DNA from: Marinomonas atlantica
GTDB taxonomy: Bacteria > Pseudomonadota > Gammaproteobacteria > Pseudomonadales > Marinomonadaceae
Length of the DNA stretch: 64,000 bases
NCBI RefSeq assembly: GCF_001639725.1
Contig: NZ_LTAW01000011.1
Location: forward strand, 1 to 64,000
Direction of reading: 5' to 3'
The notes under the pieces were generated by a model. It was not told the origin of the DNA, did not search any database, and was given only the letters and a program-made list of their open reading frames with translations. Position numbers and translations under genes: made by a program. This document shows positions 1-9,528 of the stretch, in pieces; within the stretch, counting starts at the first letter, position 1, and every line of letters starts with the position of its first letter.

Positions 1-1
1 T

Positions 2-77
2 TGGTGGGTCGTACTGGATTCGAACCAGTGACCAATTGATTAAAAGTCAACTGCTCTACCAACTGAGCTAACGACCC
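2..77 (-). tRNA. tRNA-Lys (TTT)
   Basis: The minus strand folds into a full cloverleaf of 76 nt. The acceptor begins GGGTCGT, the anticodon loop carries TTT in the context GACTTTTAATC, the T-loop is GGTTCGAATCC, and the CCA end is encoded. It is the last gene of a five-tRNA array read right to left, probably one transcript. Confidence 0.97.
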
Positions 78-94
78 AAACTATGTTTGGCAAA

Positions 95-171
95 TGGGGT
101 GGACGATGGGGCTCGAACCCACGACCGCCGGAATCACAATCCGGAGCTCTACCAACTGAGCTACGCCCACC
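95..171 (-). tRNA. tRNA-His (GTG)
   Basis: Minus-strand cloverleaf with anticodon GTG in the context GGATTGTGATTCC. The extra 5' G (G-1) facing C73, typical of tRNA-His, is present, giving 77 nt with an encoded CCA. Second from the 3' end of the array. Confidence 0.97.
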
Positions 172-197
172 ATATTGCCATTTCATTTTAAAATTAG

Positions 198-274
198 TGG
201 TCGGAGTAGAGGGATTCGAACCCCCGACATCCTGCTCCCAAAGCAGGCGCGCTACCAGACTGCGCTATACTCCG
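198..274 (-). tRNA. tRNA-Pro (TGG)
   Basis: Minus-strand cloverleaf with acceptor CGGAGTA, anticodon TGG in the context GCTTTGGGAGC, T-loop GGTTCGAATCC and encoded CCA; 77 nt. Middle gene of the array, separated from tRNA-Asn by only two bases. Confidence 0.97.
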
Positions 275-276
275 AA

Positions 277-352
277 TGGCTCCCTGAACTGGACTCGAAC
301 CAGTGACCTAATGATTAACAGTCATTTGCTCTACCAACTGAGCTATCAGGGA
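277..352 (-). tRNA. tRNA-Asn (GTT)
   Basis: Minus-strand cloverleaf with acceptor TCCCTGA, anticodon GTT in the context GACTGTTAATC, and encoded CCA; 76 nt. Second gene transcribed in the array. Confidence 0.97.
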
Positions 353-396
353 ATTACTAATTTTTAACTCGCTACAAACCAAATCCAAATAGGAAA

Positions 397-487
397 TGGC
401 GGAGGAGGAGAGATTCGAACTCTCGGAAGACTATTAATCTTCGCCGGTTTTCAAGACCGGTGCATTCAACCGCTCTGCCACCCCTCC
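397..487 (-). tRNA. tRNA-Ser (TGA)
   Basis: Class II tRNA of 91 nt with the long variable arm typical of Ser/Leu. The acceptor is GGAGGGG, the anticodon TGA lies in GTCTTGAAAAC, G73 is the serine discriminator base, and CCA is encoded. First gene of the array; a promoter would lie to its right, in the short gap before the deacetylase gene. Confidence 0.97.
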
Positions 488-539
488 GTTGCGAGCGAGG
501 TGTATATTACGGATTCTGAATTTCTGTGCAACTCTTTTT

Positions 540-1610
540 TTAACTTTTTTTAACTTTTTCCGTCACATAAGACTGATCGGCGGCGGCGCGGATCCAAACA
601 TTGGAAAACCAATAATAATGTCGTCCCGTTTTATCAGGCATCGTACAGTTAATGCGACCACGTCCGATAGGAAATGCACTCTTCGCCATTACGGTAAGCG
701 TTGTCTCATCCTGCCATGTCAATGAAGCCTTACCCTGCCCTGACACATAGCACGATAATTCCTTTAGGCGATAATTCCCTTCTTTAAAGTTCAACGTCAT
801 TGAAACAGGATTACTGCTGGCAAAATCGCCGCCATCTTGGTAAGACACCAAAGGCATCGGTTGCGCATTAAGCTTCGTTTTCAAAGTAGACAGTTTGGCA
901 TATTTGCCAGCGGCAGGGAAACGCGGCAAGTTGGTAAAATCTGAATCTTTATTAACAACACCTGATTGCTGCCCAAAGGCAATCATTCCCTGTTGTGCCA
1001 CTTGCTCACGAATCTCTTGATTGGATTCACCGTAAGGATAAACCAACATCTTTGGAGAATGGCCAAGCTTTTCAATCAGCAGCCTCTCAACAGTATTGAC
1101 CTCTTCTGTCATGCGCTGTCGCCACTGAGCTGTTGATTCCCCTGCTTCCAGACGCAACATATATGGGTGATTGACCGTGTGATTGGCAAACACTCCACCA
1201 TACTTTTCCATCTCTCTCATCTGCTCCCATGTTAAAAAACTACGATGTTTGTTTTCAATTGGGCCAGTGTTAATAAACACCGTAAAAGGGAATTCATGTT
1301 GCTTTAAGACAGGAAAACCATTTTGATAAATATTGCGATACGCATCATCAAACGTAATAGCGACTGCCTTGTCAGGCAACACTACGCCTTTCCTTATATT
1401 TGTCAGCGCTTGTGCCAAGTCCAAAACTTGAAAGCCTGCTTCTTTCAAGTAATCCATGTGCTCTCGAAACTCGGCGGGTGACACAGAGGTTGAACGAGGC
1501 GTCGAAGCATCAACATGGTGATACTGAAGGATTGGCAGATAATCCTGAGACAGCGCCGCTCCACTGAAGAGAAAAACCGCACAGGAAATCAACGATTTTT
1601 TAAACGTCAT
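540..1610 (-). CDS. Secreted polysaccharide deacetylase family protein (NodB fold)
   Basis: About 356 aa. A signal peptide covers residues 1-21 (MTFKKSLIS, then a hydrophobic core ending GAALS), so the protein is exported. The NodB domain shows the two metal/catalytic motifs of carbohydrate esterase family 4: TFDD (about residue 85) and H-T-V-N-H (about 140). The C-terminal 100 residues look like an extra beta domain. It probably removes acetyl groups from a cell-wall or capsular polysaccharide; the substrate cannot be read from sequence. The start at 1610 has AAGG upstream; the in-frame Met at 1625 has no ribosome binding site and would spoil the signal peptide. Confidence 0.85.
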   Translation of the reverse strand: MTFKKSLISCAVFLFSGAALSQDYLPILQYHHVDASTPRSTSVSPAEFREHMDYLKEAGFQVLDLAQALTNIRKGVVLPDKAVAITFDDAYRNIYQNGFPVLKQHEFPFTVFINTGPIENKHRSFLTWEQMREMEKYGGVFANHTVNHPYMLRLEAGESTAQWRQRMTEEVNTVERLLIEKLGHSPKMLVYPYGESNQEIREQVAQQGMIAFGQQSGVVNKDSDFTNLPRFPAAGKYAKLSTLKTKLNAQPMPLVSYQDGGDFASSNPVSMTLNFKEGNYRLKELSCYVSGQGKASLTWQDETTLTVMAKSAFPIGRGRINCTMPDKTGRHYYWFSNVWIRAAADQSYVTEKVKKS

Positions 1611-1711
1611 AGCAAACCTTAACAAATATTTTAGTTACTAACATTGTACGCGATTCAACCAATCACGAACAGCAACCCCTTTATTCCGCTTGTAGACTAC
1701 ATTTATTAAAA

Positions 1712-1905
1712 AGAAAGGAGTAGCAGCTCGATCAAACAATGTCAACCGCAATAAAAGATGATGTATTAGTGGTTGGTTTTTCCTATCCTATTGTCCCCAA
1801 GGGACAAGCTCGCATTCGTAGGCAAATTTCTGCCCCTCAAAAAATGACCTAATTGAGGCAACCTAAGCCTTTCACAAAGTCGCCCAGCAGTTAAAAATGT
1901 TGTAA
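1712..1905 (+). pseudogene. kbl: Remnant of kbl (2-amino-3-ketobutyrate CoA ligase), C-terminal fragment
   Basis: From 1739 the plus strand encodes MSTAIKDDVLVVGFSYPIV followed by PKGQARIRRQISA, the conserved C-terminal region of Kbl. After QISA the homology shifts frame (SKNDLIEAT), meets an in-frame stop, then resumes as [12 protein letters not shown] and ends with TAA at 1905. The rest of the roughly 400-residue enzyme is missing; weak coding traces such as GVAARSN may extend to about 1712. kbl normally precedes tdh in the threonine degradation operon, and here the remnant ends inside the ribosome binding site of tdh. The operon has therefore lost its first gene. Confidence 0.85.
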
Positions 1906-1915
1906 GGAATACACT

Positions 1916-2950
1916 TTGAGAACACTTACAAAAAAGTATGCAGAAAAAGGCATTTGGCTTACTACCACTGAGCAACCTCATTACGATCAAAATGAGGTAC
2001 TTATCAAAATCCATAAAACCGCGATCTGTGGCACAGACATTCACATATTCAATTGGAACGACTGGGCGCAAGAAACCATTCCCATAGGAATGACTATCGG
2101 CCATGAGTTTTATGGCACGATTGCTGAAGTAGGCTCTGCGGTGACGGGCTTAAATGTTGGTGATCGCGTTTCAGGAGAAGGCCACATTACCTGCGGTCAA
2201 TGCCGAAACTGCCGAGCTGGTCAGCGCCATTTATGCAAAAGCACACAAGGAGTAGGGGTCAATCGACCAGGGGCATTTGCTGAATACTTAAGCATTCCTG
2301 CCGCTAATGTATTCAAAATTCCGGATAATATCACTGATGACGTCGCCGCGATTTTAGACCCTCTCGGCAACGCAACCCATACAGCACTAACCTTTGACCT
2401 TATTGGCGAAGACGTATTGATCACAGGTGCTGGCCCAATTGGAGTTATGGCCGCCGCAATTGCAAAACACGTAGGCGCACGCAACATAGTTGTCAGTGAC
2501 ATCAACGATTTCCGCCTTAAACTTGCGCAACAGCTTGGTGCCACGCGTGTCGTCAACGTCCAACAAGAATCGATAGCAGATGTCATTACAGAATTAAAGC
2601 TAGGTGAAGGCTTCTCCGTAGGTTTAGAAATGTCCGGCAACGGCAGTGCATTCGACACGATGCTGAAACATATGTCTCATGGCGGCAATGTTGCCATGCT
2701 TGGTATTCCTGAGCACAATACTCAAATTGATTGGAACCACGTAATCTTTAAAGGACTAACTATTAAAGGCATTTACGGACGCAAGATTTACGACACATGG
2801 TACAAAATGACCGCTATGCTTCAATCAGGTCTCGAAATCACACCTATTATTACTCATCATTTCACACTAGAAGAGTATCAAAAAGGCTTTGATATGATGC
2901 TTTCTGGCCAGTCTGGAAAAGTGATTATTGATTGGCAAATGTCGGTTTAA
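1916..2950 (+). CDS. tdh: L-threonine 3-dehydrogenase
   Basis: 344 aa, the usual length for Tdh, a cytosolic zinc medium-chain dehydrogenase that oxidises L-threonine to 2-amino-3-oxobutanoate with NAD+. Visible features are the catalytic-zinc segment [12 protein letters not shown] with GHEFYG, the structural-zinc cysteines in [14 protein letters not shown] (about residues 96-107), and the Rossmann motif [11 protein letters not shown] (about 171). The start is TTG at 1916, supported by AAGGA seven bases upstream. Its partner kbl is a pseudogene just upstream, so the product cannot be passed to a co-encoded ligase. Confidence 0.95.
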   Translation: MRTLTKKYAEKGIWLTTTEQPHYDQNEVLIKIHKTAICGTDIHIFNWNDWAQETIPIGMTIGHEFYGTIAEVGSAVTGLNVGDRVSGEGHITCGQCRNCRAGQRHLCKSTQGVGVNRPGAFAEYLSIPAANVFKIPDNITDDVAAILDPLGNATHTALTFDLIGEDVLITGAGPIGVMAAAIAKHVGARNIVVSDINDFRLKLAQQLGATRVVNVQQESIADVITELKLGEGFSVGLEMSGNGSAFDTMLKHMSHGGNVAMLGIPEHNTQIDWNHVIFKGLTIKGIYGRKIYDTWYKMTAMLQSGLEITPIITHHFTLEEYQKGFDMMLSGQSGKVIIDWQMSV

Positions 2951-3040
2951 TGTGGATTCTTTGTAATACAGTTGCACCCTCTTTAAGCTCAGAGTAGCGT
3001 AGCATATCGTAATAGAATTTTTTGCTGAAACGAGCCTGAC

Positions 3041-3844
3041 ATGCTAGAAATTGGAACCAAAAACCACCCAAGCCCTCACGGCAATGCGCGCTATATATTA
3101 ATTGCTAAACAGAAAGTGTTAACGCTCGATAAGCACTTTCTATTCAACCTTTCAGACTTTCATCCAAGCTCTGACATGCGCAGCGTTTTCATCGGCCAAT
3201 ATGAAGGTATCGATATCTTTGTTTGTCGTTTTCCTCACCCACCAAAAGGGTTTACCGAAAATGGCCTACGAGATATGCTCTTTGACAGCAACGAGCAAGA
3301 GTTTGATTTACTCAGTCGCGCTCACCAACTGGCCACATGGGATGCTGATCATCAATTTTGTGGTCGTTGCGGCACACCTTTAATAAAGAAACATGAGAAA
3401 GAACACGCTAAGCTTTGCCAGCAATGCAATATTCGCCACTATCCAAGAATCTCACCTTGTATTATTGTCTCAATACGCAAAGGTAATGAACTACTATTAG
3501 CACGCTCCTTTGTTATGCCTGAAGGCCGCTACAGCAACATCGCAGGTTTTGTGGAAGCAGGGGAAAGCCTTGAACAGGCCGTGCAACGCGAAGTCTTAGA
3601 AGAAGTCGGTATCAAAGTTAAAAACATCCGGTACCAAGGAAGCCAGCCGTGGTCTTTTCCGCATCAACTTATGGTTGGTTTTTTTGCCGAATACGAATCC
3701 GGAGAAATCGTTCTCGCACCAGATGAGATCGCAGAAGCGGGTTGGTGGCGCTACGATGAATTACCAAACACTCCAAATCCAACCAGTATTTCCGGTCAAT
3801 TAATCTTGACCCATACGAATATCATAGCCAATGAGTCAGCTTAG
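3041..3844 (+). CDS. nudC: NAD(P)H / NAD-capped RNA pyrophosphatase NudC
   Basis: 267 aa. Domain order is an N-terminal NudC domain, a four-cysteine zinc ribbon (FCGRCG ... LCQQC, about residues 107-130) and a Nudix domain whose box reads GFVEAGES ... REVLEEVGI (about 170-192). The SQPWSFPHQLM segment is the signature that separates NudC from other Nudix enzymes. It hydrolyses NADH and removes NAD caps from RNA. The gene stands alone; a terminator hairpin overlaps its stop codon. Confidence 0.95.
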   Translation: MLEIGTKNHPSPHGNARYILIAKQKVLTLDKHFLFNLSDFHPSSDMRSVFIGQYEGIDIFVCRFPHPPKGFTENGLRDMLFDSNEQEFDLLSRAHQLATWDADHQFCGRCGTPLIKKHEKEHAKLCQQCNIRHYPRISPCIIVSIRKGNELLLARSFVMPEGRYSNIAGFVEAGESLEQAVQREVLEEVGIKVKNIRYQGSQPWSFPHQLMVGFFAEYESGEIVLAPDEIAEAGWWRYDELPNTPNPTSISGQLILTHTNIIANESA

Positions 3845-3854
3845 CTGACTCATT
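3830..3854 (+). terminator. Stem-loop overlapping the nudC stop codon
   Basis: Perfect 11-bp stem AATGAGTCAGC / GCTGACTCATT with a TTA loop that contains part of the nudC stop codon; a weak T-rich stretch follows. Probably an intrinsic terminator or 3' end stabiliser of nudC. Confidence 0.6.
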
Positions 3855-3900
3855 CTTTCATTAGAAGCAGCCTTCGGGCTTATGACAGGTAATACTCTGA

Positions 3901-4989
3901 ATGAAACTTTTTAATTGCCAACAATGCTCGCAAACGCTTTTATTTGAAAATAACTTATGTGAAAACTGCCAATCAGAACTTGGTTTTTTACCTGAGCTGA
4001 TGACATTAAGCGCTCTTACCCCTTTAGAAAGTGGCTTTAACGCCTTAGCGGATGATTCCGACAGTGTCTGGCATTACTGCCAAAACAAACAACACAATGT
4101 CTGTAATTGGATGGTTAAAGAGCAAGATGAACTCTGCGAAGCCTGTGACTTAAACCGTCACATCCCTAATTTAGGAAATCACGAACAACAACAAGCATGG
4201 CAAGAACTGGAATCTGCTAAACATCGTTTAGTGTATTCACTGTTGCGCTTGAACTTACCAGTTGTTAGCAAAAAAGATGCGCCTGAAGAAGGCCTTTCCT
4301 TTGACTTTATTTCAGAAGAAAACGTAGTCCCAGAAGATGCCCAAACCACCACTGGACACGCTTTAGGTCAAGTCACAATCAATGCTGCTGAAGCAGACAG
4401 CGTTGATCGCGAACAAATGCGTAAGGATATGAATGAGCCTTATCGGACATTGATCGGTCACTTACGCCATGAAGTAGGCCATTATTATTGGGACCATTTG
4501 ATCGCTGAAAATGGCACTATCCTGAAAAGCTGTCGCCAGATGTTTGGTGATGAGCGAGCAGACTACGGCGAAGCTTTAGAAAAACACTATGAAACACCTG
4601 TAGCTAATTGGCAGGAGAACTTTGTCAGCAGCTACGCGTCTTCACATCCTTGGGAAGATTGGGCGGAAACATGGGCGCATTATTTTCATATACTGGATAC
4701 GCTTGAAACGGCTTACGAATTTGGCATTCAAATACAACCAGTGCATGGTACACATCCATCTTTAGCCACTCAGATTACTCTAGACCCGTATCAGCATCAA
4801 AACTTTGATGAGCTTCTCAATCAGTATTTACCTCTGACGTTTGCGGCCAACAATCTTAACCGCAGCATGGGCCAACCTGATTTGTACCCATTTGTTATTG
4901 TCCCTAAAGTACGCGAAAAGCTTGGCTTTATTCACCAGCTGCTAAAACAGAATCAAGCCAACGCACTCAATGTCTCGCCTGATAAGTAA
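3901..4989 (+). CDS. Putative zinc-binding metallopeptidase (Peptidase_Mx type)
   Basis: 362 aa, no signal peptide. A four-cysteine zinc ribbon opens the protein (C6, C9, C20, C23), and a zincin motif HEVGH lies at residues 190-194 in RHEVGHYYWDHL, followed by a conserved downstream acidic region (DERADYGEAL) and EDWAETWAHYFH. This matches a conserved bacterial family of putative zinc-dependent peptidases whose substrates are unknown. The start is supported mainly by the zinc ribbon beginning directly after the Met. It converges with ppnN across a shared terminator. Confidence 0.8.
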   Translation: MKLFNCQQCSQTLLFENNLCENCQSELGFLPELMTLSALTPLESGFNALADDSDSVWHYCQNKQHNVCNWMVKEQDELCEACDLNRHIPNLGNHEQQQAWQELESAKHRLVYSLLRLNLPVVSKKDAPEEGLSFDFISEENVVPEDAQTTTGHALGQVTINAAEADSVDREQMRKDMNEPYRTLIGHLRHEVGHYYWDHLIAENGTILKSCRQMFGDERADYGEALEKHYETPVANWQENFVSSYASSHPWEDWAETWAHYFHILDTLETAYEFGIQIQPVHGTHPSLATQITLDPYQHQNFDELLNQYLPLTFAANNLNRSMGQPDLYPFVIVPKVREKLGFIHQLLKQNQANALNVSPDK

Positions 4990-5008
4990 TAGCCAAAATA
5001 AAGTCCAA

Positions 5009-5038
5009 AAAAAATGCCGCATTTAATGCGGCATTTTT
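5009..5038. terminator. Bidirectional intrinsic terminator between convergent genes
   Basis: Stem GCCGCAT / ATGCGGC with a TTA loop, flanked by A-runs on the left and T-runs on the right, so it can end transcription from both the metallopeptidase and ppnN. Confidence 0.9.
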
Positions 5039-5056
5039 GGTTCATATTCTGAGTTA

Positions 5057-6430
5057 TTAGTCAGTAATGACTTTATAACAAGGTACGTAAGCGGTACCTG
5101 GAAGTTTCATTCGTTGTTGTTTCACGAACGCCTCTAATAACGCATCCAGCTTCTTCATCAGGCTCTTATCACCGTGAATCTCAAATGGACCATGCTCTTT
5201 AATGCTGGCAACACCTTGTGGCTTAACGTTGCCCGCAACAATTGCTGAGAACGCTCGGCGCAAATCTGCTGCCAACAGGTGCGTTTCTTGCCCAAAAAAC
5301 AAGTTCAAACTGGCTACGTTTTCATGGTCCGGTTCGAAGGTGCGCTGGAACTCATCAGGTATGTGTAGTTTCCAGTTATAGTAGAATGCATCTTGATGTG
5401 CTTTACGATACAAACGCACTTCTTCCATACCTGCTTTCATTATGCGCGCCACTTTAACGCCATCATCAATGACAATTTGATATAGCGATTGGGCTTTTTC
5501 ACCCAATACAGCACCAATAAACTCATTAATTTGTTCAAAATACGCAGCACTTTCTTTTGGACCAGTCAGAACCAACGGAAACGGAATGCCTTCATTTTTT
5601 GGGTGTAATAAGATACCAAGAATATACAGAATTTCTTCCGCCGTACCTGCACCACCTGGGAATACAACAATACCATGCCCCGTTCGTACAAAGGCTTCTA
5701 AACGTTTTTCAATGTCTGGCATGATCACCAGTTGATTAACGATTGGGTTCGGTGATTCCGCCGCAATAATACCCGGTTCGGTTAAACCAAGATAAACCCC
5801 ATTTTGAATACGTTGTTTCGCATGGGCTATAGCCGCCCCTTTCATAGGACCTTTCATGGCACCAGGGCCACAACCGGTACAAATATTCAATTCACGTAGG
5901 CCTAATTCATGACCAACATATTTGGTGTAATCGTATTCGTGTCGAGCAATTGAATGCCCACCCCAACACACCACCATATCTGGATCTTGAATACGACGGA
6001 ATACATTAGCATTACGCAGTAATTCAAATACCACGTTGGTGATTTTATCAGACGACGCATCGTTCAAGCCGCGTGCCACATTGTATTCATGGTAAGTAAA
6101 TATAATGTCTCGTAACACGCTAAACAGCATTTCACGTACACTGCTAATCATTTTTCCGTCTACAAAAGCACTGCCTGGAGCATTGGTAAGCTCCAGTTTT
6201 ACTCCACGCTCTTGCTGAATAATACGAATTTCAAAGTCTTTGAAAACAGACATCACTTCCGCGGGGTCGTCAGAATCGCTACCACAATTCAAAATAGCCA
6301 GTGCACAACGTCGAAATAACTCATGCAAATCACCACTGTCTTCCGACATACGAGCAATTTCTTCTTGGGATAACATTTCCAAAGCGCCTTTGGGGGATAC
6401 CAGCGCGTCAACGCGATCTTCATTAATCAT
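5057..6430 (-). CDS. ppnN: Pyrimidine/purine nucleotide 5'-monophosphate nucleosidase PpnN (YgdH)
   Basis: 457 aa, close to the length of E. coli PpnN. It carries the LOG-family phosphoribohydrolase motif PGGAGTAEEILY (about residues 258-269) and GCGPGAMKGPM, plus the long N- and C-terminal extensions that mark PpnN rather than a short LOG protein. In E. coli it cleaves nucleoside monophosphates to base and ribose-5-phosphate and is modulated by (p)ppGpp. The start ATG at 6430 has a GGAG-type site just upstream (minus strand). Confidence 0.92.
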   Translation of the reverse strand: MINEDRVDALVSPKGALEMLSQEEIARMSEDSGDLHELFRRCALAILNCGSDSDDPAEVMSVFKDFEIRIIQQERGVKLELTNAPGSAFVDGKMISSVREMLFSVLRDIIFTYHEYNVARGLNDASSDKITNVVFELLRNANVFRRIQDPDMVVCWGGHSIARHEYDYTKYVGHELGLRELNICTGCGPGAMKGPMKGAAIAHAKQRIQNGVYLGLTEPGIIAAESPNPIVNQLVIMPDIEKRLEAFVRTGHGIVVFPGGAGTAEEILYILGILLHPKNEGIPFPLVLTGPKESAAYFEQINEFIGAVLGEKAQSLYQIVIDDGVKVARIMKAGMEEVRLYRKAHQDAFYYNWKLHIPDEFQRTFEPDHENVASLNLFFGQETHLLAADLRRAFSAIVAGNVKPQGVASIKEHGPFEIHGDKSLMKKLDALLEAFVKQQRMKLPGTAYVPCYKVITD

Positions 6431-6532
6431 GATCGCTCTCCTTCTCTATGTGCTTGTCTTATAACTATATTGATCCTAGAAAATAAAAAAGCAAGTGAAT
6501 TTATTCGATTAATTTGTAAAACAAATAAACAT

Positions 6533-6556
6533 AAAAAAAGCCGCTAATGCGGCTTT
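6533..6556 (-). terminator. Intrinsic terminator of the peroxiredoxin gene
   Basis: On the minus strand, stem AAAGCCGC / GCGGCTTT with a four-base loop is followed by seven T. It lies nine bases after the peroxiredoxin stop and isolates it from ppnN. Confidence 0.9.
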
Positions 6557-6564
6557 CTTAATTG

Positions 6565-7044
6565 TTACAACTGATTAAGCACATGTTCTGCAGCACTTAT
6601 TTCAAATGCTCCCGGCTCTTCAAGCCACATCTGCTGGACAATGCCATCTTCCACTAACATAGCATAACGTCGACTGCGTATACCCATTTTAGCTTTCGCC
6701 ACATCGACCTCTAACCCTAATTTTTTGGTGAACTCCGCCAAACCGTCTGAGGCCATGATAATACGATTTGCATCATGAGCCTTACCCCAAGCATCCATCA
6801 CAAAAACATCGTTAACAGATACACATACGATGTCATCAATATCACGTCCTTTAAAGGCTTCGTAATGCTCGACAAAGCCAGGTAAATGCTTCGCACTACA
6901 GGTTGGCGTAAACGCACCTGGGACAGCAAAAATAATGACCTTCTTATCTTTTAATAAGGCTGTCAAATCGACCTCTTGGGGAACGCCTTCCGACATCACC
7001 AATAAATTGCCGTGAGGCAACACATCACCAACTTTTACACACAT
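6565..7044 (-). CDS. Peroxiredoxin, Prx5 family
   Basis: 159 aa cytosolic thiol peroxidase. The peroxidatic cysteine lies in the Prx5 signature PGAFTPTCS (about residues 42-50), with the catalytic Arg in the downstream IRSRRYAM segment. No fused glutaredoxin domain is present. It reduces hydrogen peroxide and organic hydroperoxides using an external thiol reductant. The gene is monocistronic, with its own terminator downstream. The start ATG at 7044 fits the family N-terminus (MCVKVGDVLP). Confidence 0.92.
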   Translation of the reverse strand: MCVKVGDVLPHGNLLVMSEGVPQEVDLTALLKDKKVIIFAVPGAFTPTCSAKHLPGFVEHYEAFKGRDIDDIVCVSVNDVFVMDAWGKAHDANRIIMASDGLAEFTKKLGLEVDVAKAKMGIRSRRYAMLVEDGIVQQMWLEEPGAFEISAAEHVLNQL

Positions 7045-7106
7045 GACTGTATTCCTACCCAGTATTATTAGCCCATCATAGCGCGAATAACTCCCAACAA
7101 CGACCT

Positions 7107-9083
7107 TTAGGTTGTTTTGAACTGTCCCACTAAAGTTCTCTGATTTTGTGCTAACTCATTCATATGCTGACAATTATTTTGCCCTGCTAACGCCTCTTCC
7201 ATAGCACCTTCAGAGCTGCTAGAGATTTCGTGAACACTGCGATTAATTTCTTGAGCAACATGCGACTGCTGCTCTGCTGACGTGGCAATCTGCATACTTA
7301 AGTCTCGAATTTCGACAATATACCCACGTAACTCAGACAATGAATCTCCCACACTTTGTGCTTCTAGCATGCTATCTCGAGCATGTTGGCAACTTTGATC
7401 CATGGTGCTTACTGTTGCTTTTACTCCACCTTGCAACTCAGCAATAACTCGCTGAATCTCTTCTGTAGAGGTATGTGTTCTGTTCGCCAGTGTTCGAACT
7501 TCATCAGCCACCACAGCAAATCCTCGGCCTTGTTCGCCCGCACGAGCCGCCTCAATGGCAGCATTCAATGCCAATAGATTGGTTTGCTCTGCGATGTCCT
7601 GTATTACTTCTAAAATTGAGCCGATATTCTGAGAATACTGCTCTACTTTCAACACCACTTGTGATGAAGATTCTAACTGAGCGACTAACTGTTCAACCTG
7701 AGAAATGTTGGTTGTCATTCGCTGTAAACTCGCGCCAGCACTGTCATCTACCTGCTGCACTTTTTCTAAAGATACCTCAGCATGATGAGCTACCTCACGA
7801 ACAGTTGCAGACATTTCATCCATAGCCGTGGCAACAGACGTGGTTTTATCATTTTGCTCTTTCATAATCGATTGAGTATGGGAAGTGGATTGATAAACCG
7901 TATCAGCAGAGCTAACTACTTGGTCAGATGCTTGATCAATCTGCTTAATTACACCACTAAGCTTATCCACTAGGCTGTTCACCCAATACGAAAGTTGACC
8001 GAATTCATCTTTACTGGTCACCATAACCCGCTGGCTTAAGTCGCCATTGGCAATTTGATCTAATACTTTTAGTATCTTCGCTAGTGGCTTACGAATACTG
8101 ATACTAACCCAATAAGCAATAAGTACCGCTATCACCACTGAAATAGCCACGACTAAGTAGGAAATTTGTTTAGCCGTATCAGAGGCTTCAAAGGCATTTC
8201 CTTTTGCTTGTTCACGTAATTGTCCAACTGAAGCAATCAGCTGAGCTTGCTCCTCTTGCATTGCTTGTAAGGAACTCAATAACAGTGCAGCCGCCTTTTC
8301 AGAGTCCGCTTGTATAAGATTGTACTCGTAAAACTCTTTGACGACGCCGTCATCTGACTCAAAGGCTTGTCGTATTTTATTAATGTTATCGTTGATCATA
8401 TCGTCATTTAATTTGCCGATGACCTTGTCGACAGGGGCAAACGCTTTCCCCATCTCTTTACGAATATCCTCTAAAGCCGCCACACTGGTGGAATCAAAGT
8501 AGTCCCCAATCAACAAATGCAGACTTTCCATTTGTGTTTTAACAAGCCCCGCAGCAAACGCCTGTTCATCAGTTTCTGGATAACTAGCAAGAGACTCTAG
8601 GTCTTCAATGGCGTAACTCAGTTCATCCTTAAGGTCGAGCTTTTTATCTGCCATGGCTCGATCAAGCTCAACCATTCGGTTGTGATCAGCGACAGCTGTA
8701 TCAGCAACAGAGAAAAAGCTCGTAGAAAGTTGTTCAATTTCAGACACTGAAGTCAAAACATCTGGAAAACTAGAAACCTGCTGTTTGAGAGACTCCGCTT
8801 CCATTTTGAAGTTCATTTTACCTGCTTGGTACTGATCGTAAGCACTTTCTAACATAGTGTCCGACGAAGCAATTAAGTATTGCAACGCAGCACTGCTGGT
8901 TTGCGCTAACGTCGCACTAACCTGCGTACTGCTGTCAGAAATGGACGCAATTTCTCCTGTGACTGTCTCAATTTTACTTTGCACTGAATTCAAGCCACTC
9001 ACACCGGACCATGCCACAATAACGAGCAACAGTAGGAGCACTACAAACCCAAGCAGCACTCGCTGCACCACTGATAACGACAT
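7107..9083 (-). CDS. Methyl-accepting chemotaxis protein (transmembrane)
   Basis: About 658 aa. TM1 lies at about residues 6-26, followed by a periplasmic helical sensor region of about 270 residues, TM2 (about 303-325), a HAMP domain ([22 protein letters not shown]) and a cytoplasmic signalling domain with the conserved hairpin tip ([20 protein letters not shown] then [12 protein letters not shown]). The ligand is unknown. The ATG at 9083 follows GGAGG at five bases; the GTG 18 bases earlier has none. No sigma-28 motif is visible upstream. Confidence 0.93.
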   Translation of the reverse strand: MSLSVVQRVLLGFVVLLLLLVIVAWSGVSGLNSVQSKIETVTGEIASISDSSTQVSATLAQTSSAALQYLIASSDTMLESAYDQYQAGKMNFKMEAESLKQQVSSFPDVLTSVSEIEQLSTSFFSVADTAVADHNRMVELDRAMADKKLDLKDELSYAIEDLESLASYPETDEQAFAAGLVKTQMESLHLLIGDYFDSTSVAALEDIRKEMGKAFAPVDKVIGKLNDDMINDNINKIRQAFESDDGVVKEFYEYNLIQADSEKAAALLLSSLQAMQEEQAQLIASVGQLREQAKGNAFEASDTAKQISYLVVAISVVIAVLIAYWVSISIRKPLAKILKVLDQIANGDLSQRVMVTSKDEFGQLSYWVNSLVDKLSGVIKQIDQASDQVVSSADTVYQSTSHTQSIMKEQNDKTTSVATAMDEMSATVREVAHHAEVSLEKVQQVDDSAGASLQRMTTNISQVEQLVAQLESSSQVVLKVEQYSQNIGSILEVIQDIAEQTNLLALNAAIEAARAGEQGRGFAVVADEVRTLANRTHTSTEEIQRVIAELQGGVKATVSTMDQSCQHARDSMLEAQSVGDSLSELRGYIVEIRDLSMQIATSAEQQSHVAQEINRSVHEISSSSEGAMEEALAGQNNCQHMNELAQNQRTLVGQFKTT

Positions 9084-9468
9084 AGACGCCTCCAATTCCA
9101 CCTAAAACAACTTTTTAGTGTAGGCCAAACACTACAATATTTTTATTGAATGCCCTTTTAATAAAAATACTGCCTGTTCTTTCCAGAAGGTGCAAGCCCT
9201 GTTCCAACTTTACACAAGACAAAAAATGCATCGCAAAACAAAAGAAACTCCAAAACTGGAGTGTTTTATGCATAAATCCTATTAATAAGTATCACTGAAA
9301 TAAAGATTCTCTTGACCAAAAATACGACCAAGAAGCGGGATTTTTTGTTTTGAAGGAAAAAAAACTTGGCCAATTGAATCTAATAGTTAAAACTTATGTA
9401 TTGAGTGAAATTTATCCTAAATTTCGTCTGTACAGTCAGGGTAAAAAGCGTACAATTCGCTTTCTTTT
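9084..9468. other. Intergenic region upstream of the chemoreceptor gene
   Basis: AT-rich spacer between divergent genes with no convincing ORF. The only clear structure is a six-base-pair hairpin ACTCCA / TGGAGT at 9247-9262, followed on the minus strand by a T-rich stretch, so it could act as a weak attenuator in the chemoreceptor leader. Nothing else recognised. Confidence 0.4.
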
Positions 9469-9495
9469 TAAACCATCTGGCTGTCCGGCCGATAG
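9469..9495 (+). promoter_or_regulatory. Sigma-28 (FliA)-type promoter for the PilZ-DUF501 pair
   Basis: TAAA (9469-9472), exactly 15 bases, then GCCGATAG (9488-9495). This is seven of eight bases of the GCCGATAA -10 element at the correct distance. It lies 33 bases upstream of the PilZ gene and would place that gene in the late flagellar regulon. Confidence 0.75.
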
Positions 9496-9528
9496 ACTGA
9501 TTAACTAAACATAAACTGGCTTGTTGCG

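Noticed and set aside
83-367. Reading frame across the tRNA array
   Set aside because: It overlaps four complete tRNA genes on the opposite strand and has no other support.
1791-1807. Perfect inverted repeat TTGTCCC-CAA-GGGACAA upstream of tdh, a possible operator
   Set aside because: It lies inside the kbl remnant and encodes the conserved I-V-P-K-G-Q segment, so the symmetry is explained by coding sequence.
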